A DNA stretch of 64,000 bases from Notospermus geniculatus (lineage: Eukaryota > Nemertea > Pilidiophora > Heteronemertea > Lineidae). The position numbers and the translations under genes were made by a program. The DNA lies in NCBI GenBank assembly GCA_002633025.1, contig NMRB01000269.1, positions 41,833 to 105,832 on the forward strand, read 5' to 3'. The notes under the pieces were generated by a model that was given only the letters and a program-made list of their open reading frames with translations, was not told the DNA's origin and ran no database searches. Below are positions 11,528 through 22,600 of the stretch, piece by piece; the first letter of the stretch is position 1; each line of letters begins with the position of its first letter.

Positions 11528-12099
11528 CTCCGCGTTTGAAGGTCTTAGAAATGAAAAGTATGTACGAACCTTTTGCTAGAGGACATAAATACCAAACTGT
11601 AAGGGCACTGCGACTAGAAAATTGCGCGACTGATATCTCCAAAAAGTACAAAGGCATCCCACCAAGAAAGAGGAAGAAGAAATAGGGGACCAAAAAGGCT
11701 CCTGAGAAAGGAAAAATGACTATAATTAGCAGTCTGCCGTGAGCTTTGCGTCAAATAAACGATGAGCAGAATATTCGTTACCGAGTTTAACCAAAGATTA
11801 GTATTAGATGGGGTGATGATTTAATCGAAAGATACAGGACGTGATGGGGTCCCTTACCTCCTCCGTTCCTCATGCAGAGATAAGGGAATCTCCAGATGTT
11901 GCTGAGACCGACGCAATACCCGACACACGTGATCATGAAGTCGATCTGACGACCCCAGTTTCCTCGAGTTTTATTCTCGTCGCCCGATTCCTTGCTGATA
12001 TCGCTGCCGTTGTTGTCGACTTCACCGTCTTTAATTCGAGGCTGGAAAGGTTCCGCTTCCGCGACGGTCATCTTGAATTCGTCTCCTGAGTCGACCATT

Positions 12100-12990
12100 T
12101 TTCAACACTTTAAAACACAAAAAAACACACCCAGTTGCTAGTTAGACATTGTGGAGTGAGGAGCACCGTGTTGGACCCAATCTCTGTCCTAGTTGACATG
12201 AAGGAAGGGAAATGTTCCTTGGAGTGACGTCACGTCGAGTAAGGGACGGAGACACTAAAATGACTCGAAGGAGATGGGGAGGGACGTCCGAAAAAGTGGT
12301 CAAAGCTATGATAGAAAATTTGGCCTACCTCGCTGGAGCAGATCAAGATGAGTTATGCGCAGCTTTTGTGGCGCATCACGAGAAGTGACAGGAGGACACA
12401 CGACCATTATGCCCATCTGGTGGTTCATGATGAAGGCGCATGTGGTCGTTAAAGGTACAGTGTACCTCGGCCTTCTTCAATCCCTTTCTTTATTTCATGT
12501 CCTTTCCAGGTTTGATGAGACCATTTACAGCCCTGATCACATGTAACAATGTGAAGCCCCCAGTCTCAATCAAAGCTGAACTGCTCGCAGGCAGCTATGG
12601 CCTCTTCTCCTTGAAGTAGCACAGGCGGATTGTTGCCTTACGTTTATTATATTTATGTGCAATACTGTTATTCGTGTCAGAAATTCATATATGCAAAATA
12701 TATTATCTATATGCAGAAAAATATTTTTGTATTCAATAAAAGTTTATGTTTACAATGTCATTTTTCATCCATGGCCGGGTCGGCAGCTTGGGGCAGTGGC
12801 GCTGCTGAAACAATTCAGCTGTAATCGTATGAAGATTTTTTATTCGCGAGGCTGTAGGCTATCTGCCGAAAAAATCATCGCACCGAACCATAACATGAAT
12901 ACACCTGTCATAGTCTCTCTGTGGTTCGGCGTGCAATCCTAGGTTTTTAATGTGCGGGTTGTCTGGCTTCAATGCATCGAAAATGACAGC
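12100..12990. repeat. 5' flank of copy B, paralogous to 16726-17650
   Basis: About 900 bp upstream of copy B is nearly the same as the flank of copy C, including a T/A-rich stretch (12655-12760) that is longer in C. The match ends at 12990, where copy B runs into a LINE 3' tail while copy C continues into other sequence. Only the proximal 300 bp is shared with copy A. Confidence 0.75.
12225..12232. promoter_or_regulatory. CRE (TGACGTCA) in the copy B 5' flank
   Basis: Perfect TGACGTCA, 127 bp upstream of the copy B start codon, in the block shared with copies A and C. Confidence 0.45.
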
Positions 12991-13012
12991 CAATATATAT
13001 ATATATATATAT

Positions 13013-14292
13013 TTATTCGTGACGATAATCACATTACAACAAAAAGAATAAAGAAGGTGTAGCTAACAAAAGAAAATGTATGCAAGTGAGGGTGCAGATT
13101 ACAGTCAACCCAGCCCTTATTGGCAGGGGATAAATCCCTCATTCCATCTCAGGAGAAATTACCCGGTGCAAAGAACGTCTAAAATAATCTTGATATTCTC
13201 GGCCTCACCCGGAAGAACAGAGCGTAGGTGCATGAAATCAACAATAGCGTAAGCAGTACGTTTTGTTTCATTGTCAGAATAGGAGAACTAAGGGCATTCG
13301 TAGAGACATACAGGAGGTTATACCTCGGAATATTGTAGGTATTACTGATAAAGGTAAGAGAGTTACTGACTGCTGATGAGCTACCGTTAAGAGACATATT
13401 GGCAGCTAACTGAATAAGCGGATTGGAATGATGAAAGGCGCCAATGAAGAATTTAAGAAATCGTTTGTGGAGTCTGAGCTGTAAAGCGTCAATGTCTATG
13501 ATGAGAGGGAGAAGAGCGTTGTGTGTTCTAGGATGAAGGCCAAGGGCTCTGCGTGCTGCCCGACGCCATGCAGTAAAAATCTGATCTGTCTCCCTGAGGC
13601 TGTAGTCCCACAACTGGGAGCCATAATAGGACATACAATAAGTTTCAACCAGTTTATAACGGAGAAAAGGATTGCAAAAGTAAAACCTTGACATAACCAC
13701 ATTGGTTTTCCTATAGAAGTCTAGAATAGTAGCCCTTATGTTATCAGTGTCACCCGTATTGCCAATAACCACACCCAGGTGTTTAGCACTATCCTCTTCA
13801 ACAACCTCAACGCCCTCGAAAACAATGGTATCTCTGCGTCTATGTGCTCTATTCTTCCGTGTAAAAACAATAAGCTGACATTTGTCTGGGTTAAAAATCA
13901 AATGTAGACCTTTAGCATGAGCTGAAGCAGTTTTTAGTAATAATCTAAGTGATAATTTTGTAGGGGCAAGTATTATTATGTCATCGGCATAGGCCAATGC
14001 GCCGACAAATTCTGTACCAATATGGCAACCCAAACCGGTTTTTCTGAGAGATTCTAAAAGGCTTTCTGTGTATACGGAAAATAGGAAAGGTGATAAAATC
14101 CCTCCTTGTTTGACACCATTCTTACCATAGAAGAATTCAGAGTGATGACCACCCCACCGGATACGCATTTTCTGCTTAGTGTACATAAATGAGATGATTC
14201 TACAAAGTATAGGACATACTCCTTTAGCCCGAAGTTTTTGAAATAACTGAGTGTATTCCACCCTATCGAAGGCCTTACTAGCGTCCAATAGC
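13013..14292 (-). mobile_element. Non-LTR retrotransposon, reverse transcriptase 3' portion
   Basis: The minus-strand frame ending at 13179 encodes reverse-transcriptase motifs in order: DASKAFDRVEY (domain A), GVKQGGILSPFLFSVY, the catalytic LAYADDIIILAPT, then FNPDKCQLIVF and a long C-terminal region. The frame is intact from the N-gap edge to its stop. A 3' UTR of about 165 bp leads to a TA-repeat tail at 12992-13012, so the element is inserted in minus orientation beside the copy B 5' flank. Its 5' part is lost in the gap. CR1/L2-like by motif; exact clade not decided. Confidence 0.85.
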
Positions 14293-14801
14293 NNNNNNNN
14301 NNNNNNNNNNNNNNNNNNNNNNNNNNNNNNNNNNNNNNNNNNNNNNNNNNNNNNNNNNNNNNNNNNNNNNNNNNNNNNNNNNNNNNNNNNNNNNNNNNNN
14401 NNNNNNNNNNNNNNNNNNNNNNNNNNNNNNNNNNNNNNNNNNNNNNNNNNNNNNNNNNNNNNNNNNNNNNNNNNNNNNNNNNNNNNNNNNNNNNNNNNNN
14501 NNNNNNNNNNNNNNNNNNNNNNNNNNNNNNNNNNNNNNNNNNNNNNNNNNNNNNNNNNNNNNNNNNNNNNNNNNNNNNNNNNNNNNNNNNNNNNNNNNNN
14601 NNNNNNNNNNNNNNNNNNNNNNNNNNNNNNNNNNNNNNNNNNNNNNNNNNNNNNNNNNNNNNNNNNNNNNNNNNNNNNNNNNNNNNNNNNNNNNNNNNNN
14701 NNNNNNNNNNNNNNNNNNNNNNNNNNNNNNNNNNNNNNNNNNNNNNNNNNNNNNNNNNNNNNNNNNNNNNNNNNNNNNNNNNNNNNNNNNNNNNNNNNNN
14801 N
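14293..14801. other. Assembly gap (509 N)
   Basis: Run of N between the LINE fragment and intron 4 of copy C. Exons 5-13 of copy C and the 5' part of the LINE may be hidden here. Frames that cross the gap mean nothing. Confidence 0.99.
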
Positions 14802-15008
14802 ATGCCGCACGCGTTCTGATTCTGGAGATAGGAGTGAAAGTTTGCGCTCACCAAACGTCTCATTCGGTCCGCCAGCATCCCAAAGAAAACGCATGGACCT
14901 CGGAGGGCGAAGTTAGTGTTGCTTGGGACAGAGATAGACGCAGTCAATCCAAAGTCTACCTCCTCCACAGTTTCCTGCCATAGTTTTTCCGATGACGGAT
15001 TCACTTAC

Positions 15009-16724
15009 CTTTCCAACAGATTTGACCCCTTTGATGATGCACAGGATATTTGTTATCCAGCCCACCAGGTGGCAGACCACGAGCTGCCACCGAAGTCCTC
15101 CGAGGTTATTGATGCCATCGGTCATCTCCAAGTTGTTGTACCTGCATTATTATATAGAAAAAGTCTCTTGACTTGTAATCTTTCCAGCCAATACAAGGAA
15201 TCAGAAGATCTCATCTGCGGCCATTCCCGTGCAATGAACGGACAGAGGCGCCGCGGGAGTGGAGGCGGCAAAGTCTATGGGACCAGTCTATAGAATAGGA
15301 GCTCATTCGCTGGGAGCCTGGTCCCCGGGTCATTTTGTCGTGATGTTACTGAAAGGCATAATTTTGTTTTACTTACTGCCAAAATTCCTCTGTTGGTGTC
15401 ATCATACGCCGAGTGCCATTTGTGACATTTCCCACCAAGGACGCAACCCCGTTGATAACCGCCTGACCGTCGTCAAACCGAGATGTTACGTTCATCAGCA
15501 GCGTGTCGTTCATCCCGAGCGTGAGATTAAGAGAACTGGCGTTCCCGCCTCGTTTTGAACAGAACTCGGTGTTCCAGGCGTTATCACAGGAGGCCCATGG
15601 TACGGGATATTGGAAGGAGTTACCCAGATAAAACAGCACCCAGCTGATTACGATCTGGTAGTAGACTGTACACATCCCGGAAATGACGATCATGCCCCAA
15701 CCAAGACCTGCAAACAACAAATTAAAGTTGGTTAGGTTGTCTTCGTTTGGTCAAATTGAAACCAATCGTTGGCTGCAAACTCGGGCTTGCTTGACTCGGA
15801 CTGGAGCAGCTCGGGCTTGCTTGACTCGGACTGGAGCAGCTCGGAAGAGTTTGACTCGGACTGGAGCAGCTCGGAGGAGTTTGACTCGGACTGGAGAAGC
15901 TCGGGCGAGCTTGACTCGGGCTGGAGCAGCTCGGAGGAGCTTGACTCGGACTGGAGAAGCTCGGCGAGCTTGACTCGGGCTTGAGAAACTCGGGCGAGCT
16001 TGACTCGGACTGGAGCAGCTCGGAGGAGTTTGACTCGGACTGGAACGGCTCGTGCAAGAGCTTGACCCAGACAGGAGTAGCTCGGGCTACAGCTTGACTG
16101 GGGTGGAGCAGCTCGGGCTACAGCTTCACTTGAGTTGGAGCAGCTCGGGCGAGCTCCGCGTTTGAAGGTCTTAGAAATGAAAAGTATGTACGAACCTTTT
16201 GCTAGAGGACATAAATACCAAACTGTAAGGGCACTGCGACTAGAAAACTGCGCGACTGATATCTCCAAAAAGTACAAAGGCATCCCACCAAGAAAGAGGA
16301 AGAAGAAATAGGGGACCAAAAAGGCTCCTGAGAAAGGAAAAATGACTATGATTAGCAGTCTGCCGTGAGCTTTGCGTCAAATAAACGATGAGCAGAATGT
16401 TCGTTACCGAGTTTAACCAAAGATTAGTATTATATGGGGTGATGATTTAATCGAAAGATACAGGACGTGATGGGGTCCCTTACCTCCTCCGTTCCTCATG
16501 CAGAGATAAGGGAATCTCCAGATGTTGCTGAGACCGACGCAATACCCGACACACGTGATCATGAAGTCGATCTGACGACCCCAGTTTCCTCGAGTTTTAT
16601 TCTCGTCGCCCGATTCCTTGCTGACATCGCTGCCGTTGTTGTCGACTTCACCGTCTTTAATTCGAGGCTGGAAAGGTTCCGCTTCCGCGACGGTCATCTT
16701 GAATTCGTCTCCTGAGTCGACCAT
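15009..16724 (-). CDS. SLC6 glycine-transporter-like gene, copy C (only exons 1-4 visible)
   Basis: Third tandem copy. Exons 16484-16724, 16196-16327, 15377-15707 and 15009-15141 give 279 in-frame codons, from the start ([20 protein letters not shown]) through TM1-TM3, the glycosylated second extracellular loop and TM4 ([19 protein letters not shown]). All junctions match copy B. After exon 4 the intron runs about 200 bases into a 509-base N gap; beyond the gap lies a LINE fragment and then the 5' flank of copy B, with no sign of exons 5-13. Either the rest is inside the gap, whose true length is unknown, or the gene was truncated by deletion or retrotransposition. It is divergent from KIF17, with 2.9 kb between the two start codons. 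Confidence 0.8.
15781..16152. repeat. 30-bp minisatellite in copy C intron 2
   Basis: Same array as in copies A and B, the longest of the three at about twelve units. It predates the duplications and has changed length since. Confidence 0.85.
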
Positions 16725-16848
16725 TTTTCAACTTTAAAACACAAAAAACCACACCCGGCTGCTAGTTAGACATTGTGGAGTGAGGAGCACCGTGTTGGAC
16801 CCAATCTCTGTCCTAGTTGACATGAAGGAAGGGAAATGTTCCTTGGAG

Positions 16849-16856
16849 TGACGTCA
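16849..16856. promoter_or_regulatory. CRE (TGACGTCA) in the copy C 5' flank
   Basis: Perfect TGACGTCA, 125 bp upstream of the copy C start codon, same context as in copies A and B. Confidence 0.45.
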
Positions 16857-17170
16857 CGTCGAGTAAGGGACGGAGACACTAAAATGACGCGGAGGAGATG
16901 GGGAAGGACGTCCGAAAAAGTGGTCAAAGCTATGATAGAAAATTTGGCCTACCTCGCTGGAGCAGATCAAGATGAGTTATGCGTAGCTTTTGTGGCGCAT
17001 CACGAGAAGTGACAGGAGGACACACGACCAATATGCCCATCTGGTGGTTCATGATGAAGGTGCATGTGGTCGTTAAAGGTAGAGTGTACCTCGGCCTTCT
17101 TGAATCCATTTCTTTATTTCATGTCCTTTCCAGGTTTGATGAGACCATTTACAGCCCTGATCACATGTAA

Positions 17171-18349
17171 CAGTGTGAAGCCCCCATGCAGTCTCAATCA
17201 AAGCTGAACTGCTCGCAGGCAGCTATGGCCTCTTCTCCTTGAAGTAGCACAGGCGGATTGTTGCCTTTATATTTATGTGCAATACTGTTATTCGTGTCAG
17301 AAATTCATATATACATTGCATATATACATCATATATACAAAATATACATTGTATTATCTATATGCAGAAAAATATTTTTGTATTCAATAAAAGTTTATGT
17401 TTACAATGTCATTTTTCATCCATGGCCGGGTCGGCAGCTTGGGGCAGTGGCGCTGCTGAAACAATTCAGCTGTAATCGTATGAAGATTTTTTAGTCGCGA
17501 GGGGCACAGCTGTTAGCTATCTGCCAAAACAATTATCGCACCGAACCATAACATGAATACACCTGTCATAGTCTCTCTGTGGTTACGTGCACTCCTAGGT
17601 TTTAATGTGCGGGTTGTCTGGCTTCAATGCACCGAAAATGACAGCCAATTTAAATGAATTGTAATGTAGATGTAATCACTGACCTGTATATACCGTATAA
17701 ATAATAGTGCAATCTATATACGAAATAATAATAATAATAATAAATGTATCCAACAGGCCTATTTTTGCATTTTATTTAATTCTGTGCTATATGTTACTGT
17801 TGTTGATCCCGGTCACCCTTCATCTCCTTCTTTTTCTTCAATCCTATCTGCACCTAAGTTTTCTCTGTGCAGTGTGTCGCTCTTGTCAAGTCGTCTTATT
17901 CCGTCAATCTACCGGTAGCCTATTGTAATATGACAATGGCACACGGCCACACTGAAAAACGTTACACCGGCACTGATAGCAGCTATAGGCGAGCATCAAT
18001 GGAACATGGTCAATAGGCCTTGTCCGTCTTCATTCTGAACCACTGAAGACGGTCCAATATCGAGGTCTCTCTCTGTCAATAGAGTCTGCGTGGGTGTCCT
18101 CATGATCTTCCACTAAAGAGACTGTAAAGCTATACAGGCGACAGAAACTTTACATTGATATTTTGTTTTTAACCAGATGACTGAGCCACGCATAGCGTTG
18201 CTCTTGTTCGTTTGCGGAACACGCACTAGCGACACCCATCGGGCAACGGACAAACTGCAAAGAAAGGCTGGACTGGTAACCGCCTAACGAAACGACCTAA
18301 CCCGTGTAATGAAACGACCTGATACCCCAAGTTCAAGGTCGCGGTGGAT
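17171..18349. other. Spacer between SLC6 copy C and the KIF17 upstream region
   Basis: Divergent intergenic sequence. It holds the AT-rich end of the copy C flank (17275-17350) and a short AAT run (17728-17741). At about 18231-18247, ACACCCATCGGGCAAC has a good 3' half (GGCAAC) and a weak 5' half of an RFX X-box, of interest because KIF17 is a ciliary gene. Nothing coding recognised. Confidence 0.5.
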
Positions 18350-18760
18350 GTTTTCGTGAACGTTCCTGAATGCATGGAATGTCTTCGATTAAATCACCCG
18401 GTTTTCGATTAAAATCGGTGAATGAAAAGTCGTATATGTTGCAGTTTCGTTTTGTCTAATATATGGAATATGCTATGATTTGACCACAGTGGTCCATCCT
18501 TTGATCCATCCAACGTGTTAGTCTTTGATTTGATGTTGTTTATCCAGTTTCTAAGTGACTGTCAAAATTGTACACAACCTGACTGCACATGCACAATGCA
18601 TTGTTCAATGTACTGACACTGCATGTATGTAGGCCTATTCATTCATTGCTAGGCCTATGGCATTGGCATTGGCATTGTGTTGATTTGAAGCCCCCGGTTG
18701 GGGTCGAAAATTTGCGAAGTTCGGAGACGGCTTTATACTATACTTTCTTTATCTATCACG
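18350..18760 (+). repeat. KIF17 upstream direct repeat, copy 1
   Basis: About 410 bp matching 19121-19536 closely, from GTTTTCGTGAACGTTCCTG to TCTATCACG. This copy has about 12 extra bases near 18370. It ends exactly where the MITE end at 18763 begins. Confidence 0.85.
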
Positions 18761-18762
18761 CC

Positions 18763-18990
18763 CAGGGTTTCCGCCAGAGGGTAAAATGGGTAAAATTCCG
18801 TACCCTAAAATTTTTCCAGGGTACGGATCCGTACCCTCAAAAATTTGATAAATTCACATATTTATCAGCAGTATTCATTGTTTTTCACCATTTAACATCA
18901 TATTTCACGATGGAAAGTGATTTTATGCTTCAAAATACGCCTAAAATGGCACTAAACATCGTTTAAAACCAAAATAAACAAATAAAAATA
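18763..18990 (+). mobile_element. MITE, left end only (CAGGGTTTCCGCCAG family)
   Basis: Starts with the same terminal repeat as the full element at 59571-59848 and shares its interior (CCAGGGTACGGATCCGTACC, later TTTTATGCTTCAAAATACGC). The right end is missing; an AT-rich run with one N at 19004 follows. Confidence 0.7.
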
Positions 18991-19120
18991 AAAATAAAAA
19001 TTTNTAATCTGAAAAGTGTTTTTGCAAGAACCTTGCAGAAGTGAAGAGGGCGTTTGTTTCCAGAGGCATTATTAGCGACCGCCATATTGTGGAGCGAAAT
19101 GCATTCTGGGAACCAGTTTG

Positions 19121-19536
19121 GTTTTCGTGAACGTTCCTGGATGTCTTCGATTAAATCACCCGGTTTTCGATTAAAATCGGTGAATGAAAAGTCGTATATG
19201 TTGCAGTTTCGTTTTGTCTAATATATGGAATATGCTATGATTTGACCACAGTGGTTCATCGTTTTGATCCGTCCAACGTGTTAGTCTTTGATTTGATGTT
19301 GTTTATCCAGTTTCTAAGTGACTGTCAAAATTGTACACAACCTGACTGCACATGCACAATGCATTGTTGTGTGTAGTACTGACACTGCATGTATGTAGGC
19401 CTATTCATTCATTGCTAGGCCTATGGCATTGGCATTGGCATTGTTAATTTTTGATTTGAAGCCCCCGGTTGGGGTCGAAAATTTGCGAAGTTCGGAGACG
19501 GCTTTACTATACTATACCATACTTTTTTCTATCACG
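19121..19536 (+). repeat. KIF17 upstream direct repeat, copy 2 (promoter-proximal)
   Basis: Second copy of the 410-bp repeat, ending 82 bp before the KIF17 start codon. Sequence next to it (GGGCGGGGC at 19548-19556) resembles a GC box, so this copy probably overlaps the working promoter. Confidence 0.8.
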
Positions 19537-19547
19537 GGACACGTCAC

Positions 19548-19596
19548 GGGCGGGGCGGTAGGCATATTGGCTAAACTAAAGTTTATTTATTTTCAG
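19548..19596 (+). promoter_or_regulatory. GC box and 5' UTR splice acceptor of KIF17
   Basis: GGGCGGGGC at 19548-19556 looks like an Sp1-type site. TTTATTTATTTTCAG ending at 19596 is a good acceptor 22 bp before the ATG, so the gene may have an upstream non-coding exon. Confidence 0.35.
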
Positions 19597-19618
19597 ATAA
19601 GAAAAAAGTCAACACAAG

Positions 19619-22600
19619 ATGGCTGCTGAAGCAGTGAAAGTTATTGTAAGATGTCGTCCCATGAATGACAGAGAAACTGGTCTCAATTGTAAAATGGTCC
19701 TCGACATTGATTCATCTTTAGGACAGTGTGCCATCAGGAACCCCACAGATGCCAAAGCACCACCCAAAAAGTTCACATTTGATGGGGCTTATGGTACAAA
19801 TTCAACAACAGAGACTATTTATGCTGATATTGCATATCCATTGGTAGAGGTAAATATTATTTTCACTCAGGAGTTTTAGGCCTACCCCTTCTGTCGGACT
19901 TCCATCTTTGCCGTACTATATGATATCATTCATTCTGGTGGAAAAGCTAAACAAAATTTGTTGTAGATGAGATGCTGAAGGATCTGTTTATTTGTGGGAG
20001 AATGCAAACAGTTAGTTCCTGCTCTCGTAATGACAGAAATGTAAAATCACTATCGTTTATTCACACATCACAGGGTGTAACTGAGGGATATAATGGGACC
20101 ATATTTGCCTATGGCCAGACGGGTTGTGGAAAATCATTCACTATGCAGGGTATTCAAGAACCTCGGACACAAAGAGGGATCATTCCAAGGTAGGGTGTGA
20201 TGAAACAAAGTCTTCATTCTCAACTCTACGATCAGTTTAACTTCAATTCATGTATGTTCAAGTTCCTACCCCATATGATCCAAGTACTGCTCAGTTTCAG
20301 TGAGCTGGGAGTTAGTATAATAGTGTGATGACCAATATAAGGACTTGTATCGCCACTCATCTAGGAAATGCTCTTGTTTGTGTCAAAGTCTCATGTTCAC
20401 TTTCTTTATTCTTCATTCACAGAGCCTTTGAGCATATCTTTGAGACCATCTCAGTCACAGAGGACACAAAGTTTTTGGTCCATGCCTCATATTTAGAGAT
20501 CTACAATGAAGATGTCCGAGATCTGTTGGGTAAAGATGTCAAGACAAAACTAGAACTTAAAGAACATCCAGAGAGAGGGGTCTATGTCCAAGGTGAGTGT
20601 CATATAGAAAACAGAGATCCGACTGTCTACAGAAGACCAAATAGGAAACCTGATGTCCCACTAACTGAAAACCTGTCATAAATATGTGATCATTTTGCAG
20701 GTTTAACAAAGCACACTGTGAACAGTGTAAGGGAGTGTGATCACTTGATGGAGCGTGGTTGGAAGAATCGAGCGACTGGTGCCACGTTGATGAACGCTGA
20801 TTCGTCACGGAGTCATTCAATCTTCACCATCAATCTAGAGATGTGTCGGGCTGATGAAGCAGGGGAGGAGCACATCCGGGCAGGAAAGTTAAATCTAGTC
20901 GATCTGGCAGGTAGTGAGAGGCAGTCAAAAACAGGTATGGCTCCATTCCTGGTGAAAAAGTTTGTGACGTGTCCATGTTTTTCCCTCTGCATTGTTTGAT
21001 TTGTGGAGCATTAGGGCCTGTGTTCACTGTTTCTGACTAGACTTCGTTCATTCCCTCTCATCAATTTCTTTTCATCCCTTTCCAGGTGCGACCGGTGACC
21101 GTTTAAAAGAGGCTACAAAGATCAACTTGTCTTTGTCTGCGCTGGGTAACGTTATTTCAGCACTCGTTGATGGCAAGTCCAAACACATCCCGTATCGTGA
21201 TTCTAAACTGACGCGTCTGCTTCAGGATTCCCTCGGTGGAAACACGAAAACTTTAATGGCTGCCTGTCTGTCGCCAGCTGATAATAATTACGATGAAACA
21301 CTGAGTACTCTCCGTTATGCTAACCGAGCAAAGAATATCAAGAACAAGCCCAAGATCAATGAGGATCCAAAGGATGCGTTACTACGGGAATACCAGGAAG
21401 AGATTCAGAGGTTGAAGGCAATGTTGTTGGGGCAGATGCCAGATGGAATCAATGGTAAGTCGTCAGTTTTGATTGTGTGCTATCAGCACAGCGTGATTGA
21501 TAGTCGTCAGTTTGGCTTCATCCCTGTATGTGCAGTGGTTAATAAAAATATGCCTACTTAACAATATGTGACCATGTCTTTCAAAACCCAGCCAAAGTCG
21601 CTGAACACCACGGGTGATAAGTTACGATGAAAAAGTGATGGTATGTTGGTGGCAAATAAAGCCTTATCGATTGTGCACCAAACGGCAGGTATGATCAAGG
21701 CCTATGTCACTCCCCAGCGACTTTGGCCAGGTTTTCACAGACCCGGTCACAAGATTATGATTCGTAACTTTCATTTCTTAACAGCTGCAATGTTGGCTGA
21801 CAATCAAGCGCCGAGGAAATCTCCTGAGAAACAGATAATTGAGAAAGTGGTCGAGGTGGATTATTCTGAGGAAATAGAACAGGAGAAGACGAGGATTACA
21901 GAGGTAAAGATTACAAATGATAACATGGAAGCGGTGGGTCTGTCAGGGTGGGATGGCTACTCTCTCTCCGCCTACTCACACTCATAATCCCATATGGGAT
22001 TAAACTTCCCTGGCTGTTCAGTTCACCGAATTGGACAGTAAGCTGTGGTGCCTTGTACCTTGTGCCTTTGCAAGGGCGAGTAAAAGCCCCCATCCAAGTG
22101 AGGAACATGAGTAGCTTAAGATGGCCTCTTCCATACTTATCAGGGCCAATAATGCTATGGCTTCAGCCCTGATGGAGAAGTCGAATACAATACTCAGACT
22201 CTTTCTTTCTTTCATCAGCAATATGAGAAGGAGCTTCAGGACATGAAGACAAAGTATGAATCAGAAAAAGTCTCCAAGGCAAAACTCGAGGAAGACATGA
22301 GCAAACTGAGAAACTTCTATGATGAAAAGATCTCATCAGTGGAAGGAAAATATGCTGATCTCCCACCTCCTGGAGCAAGTAAGTTGTTTATCAACATCTG
22401 TCACTGGTTATTGAATATTGTGTGGTTAGATGTCCGGCTTTTTGGGAAGGGTTTTAAGCTGTACAGTGTATGGTTTGTGGCGTGGGTGCCTGGAGGCTGG
22501 CTGCTGCTCTTTGAGAGGATTTGAAGGTCACCAGGGGGCAATGACTGAAGATAAAGTACCATTACGATGATGAGATACACATGGCCTATAGGGTATCCAG

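Larger units (their letters stand above)
6076..12098 (-). pseudogene. SLC6 glycine-transporter-like gene, copy B, lacking the TM10 exon
   Basis: Second tandem copy, start and stop both present. Exons: 11858-12098, 11570-11701, 10814-11144, 10432-10564, 9722-9856, 9464-9567, 9182-9306, 8859-8971, 8505-8636, 7481-7581, 6610-6777, 6076-6297. The last two encode TM12 (from FSMVNFVAPSYGDYTYPLW) and the cytoplasmic tail (RLKHSIRPDITWGPAVEKY, matching the WGPAL region of GlyT1 tails). The 100-nt exon for TM10, present in copy A at 924-1023, is absent: sequence identical to A stops near 8200 and about 220 bp of unrelated DNA follows. Joining exon 9 to exon 11 shifts the frame and stops after about five codons, ending the protein near residue 487 after TM9. 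With a TM10 exon the model would be 678 residues, normal for the family. An assembly error or a collapsed allele is the alternative. Confidence 0.75.

Noticed and set aside
11159-11693. Minus-strand frame of 174 codons merging SLC6 exon 2 with a Ser/Ala/Arg-rich tail
   Set aside because: The tail is the intron-2 minisatellite read past the exon 2 donor; exon 2 joins exon 3 in frame without it.
13179-14894. 571-codon frame through the N gap
   Set aside because: Only the part below 14293 is real (reverse transcriptase); the rest crosses N bases into an SLC6 intron.
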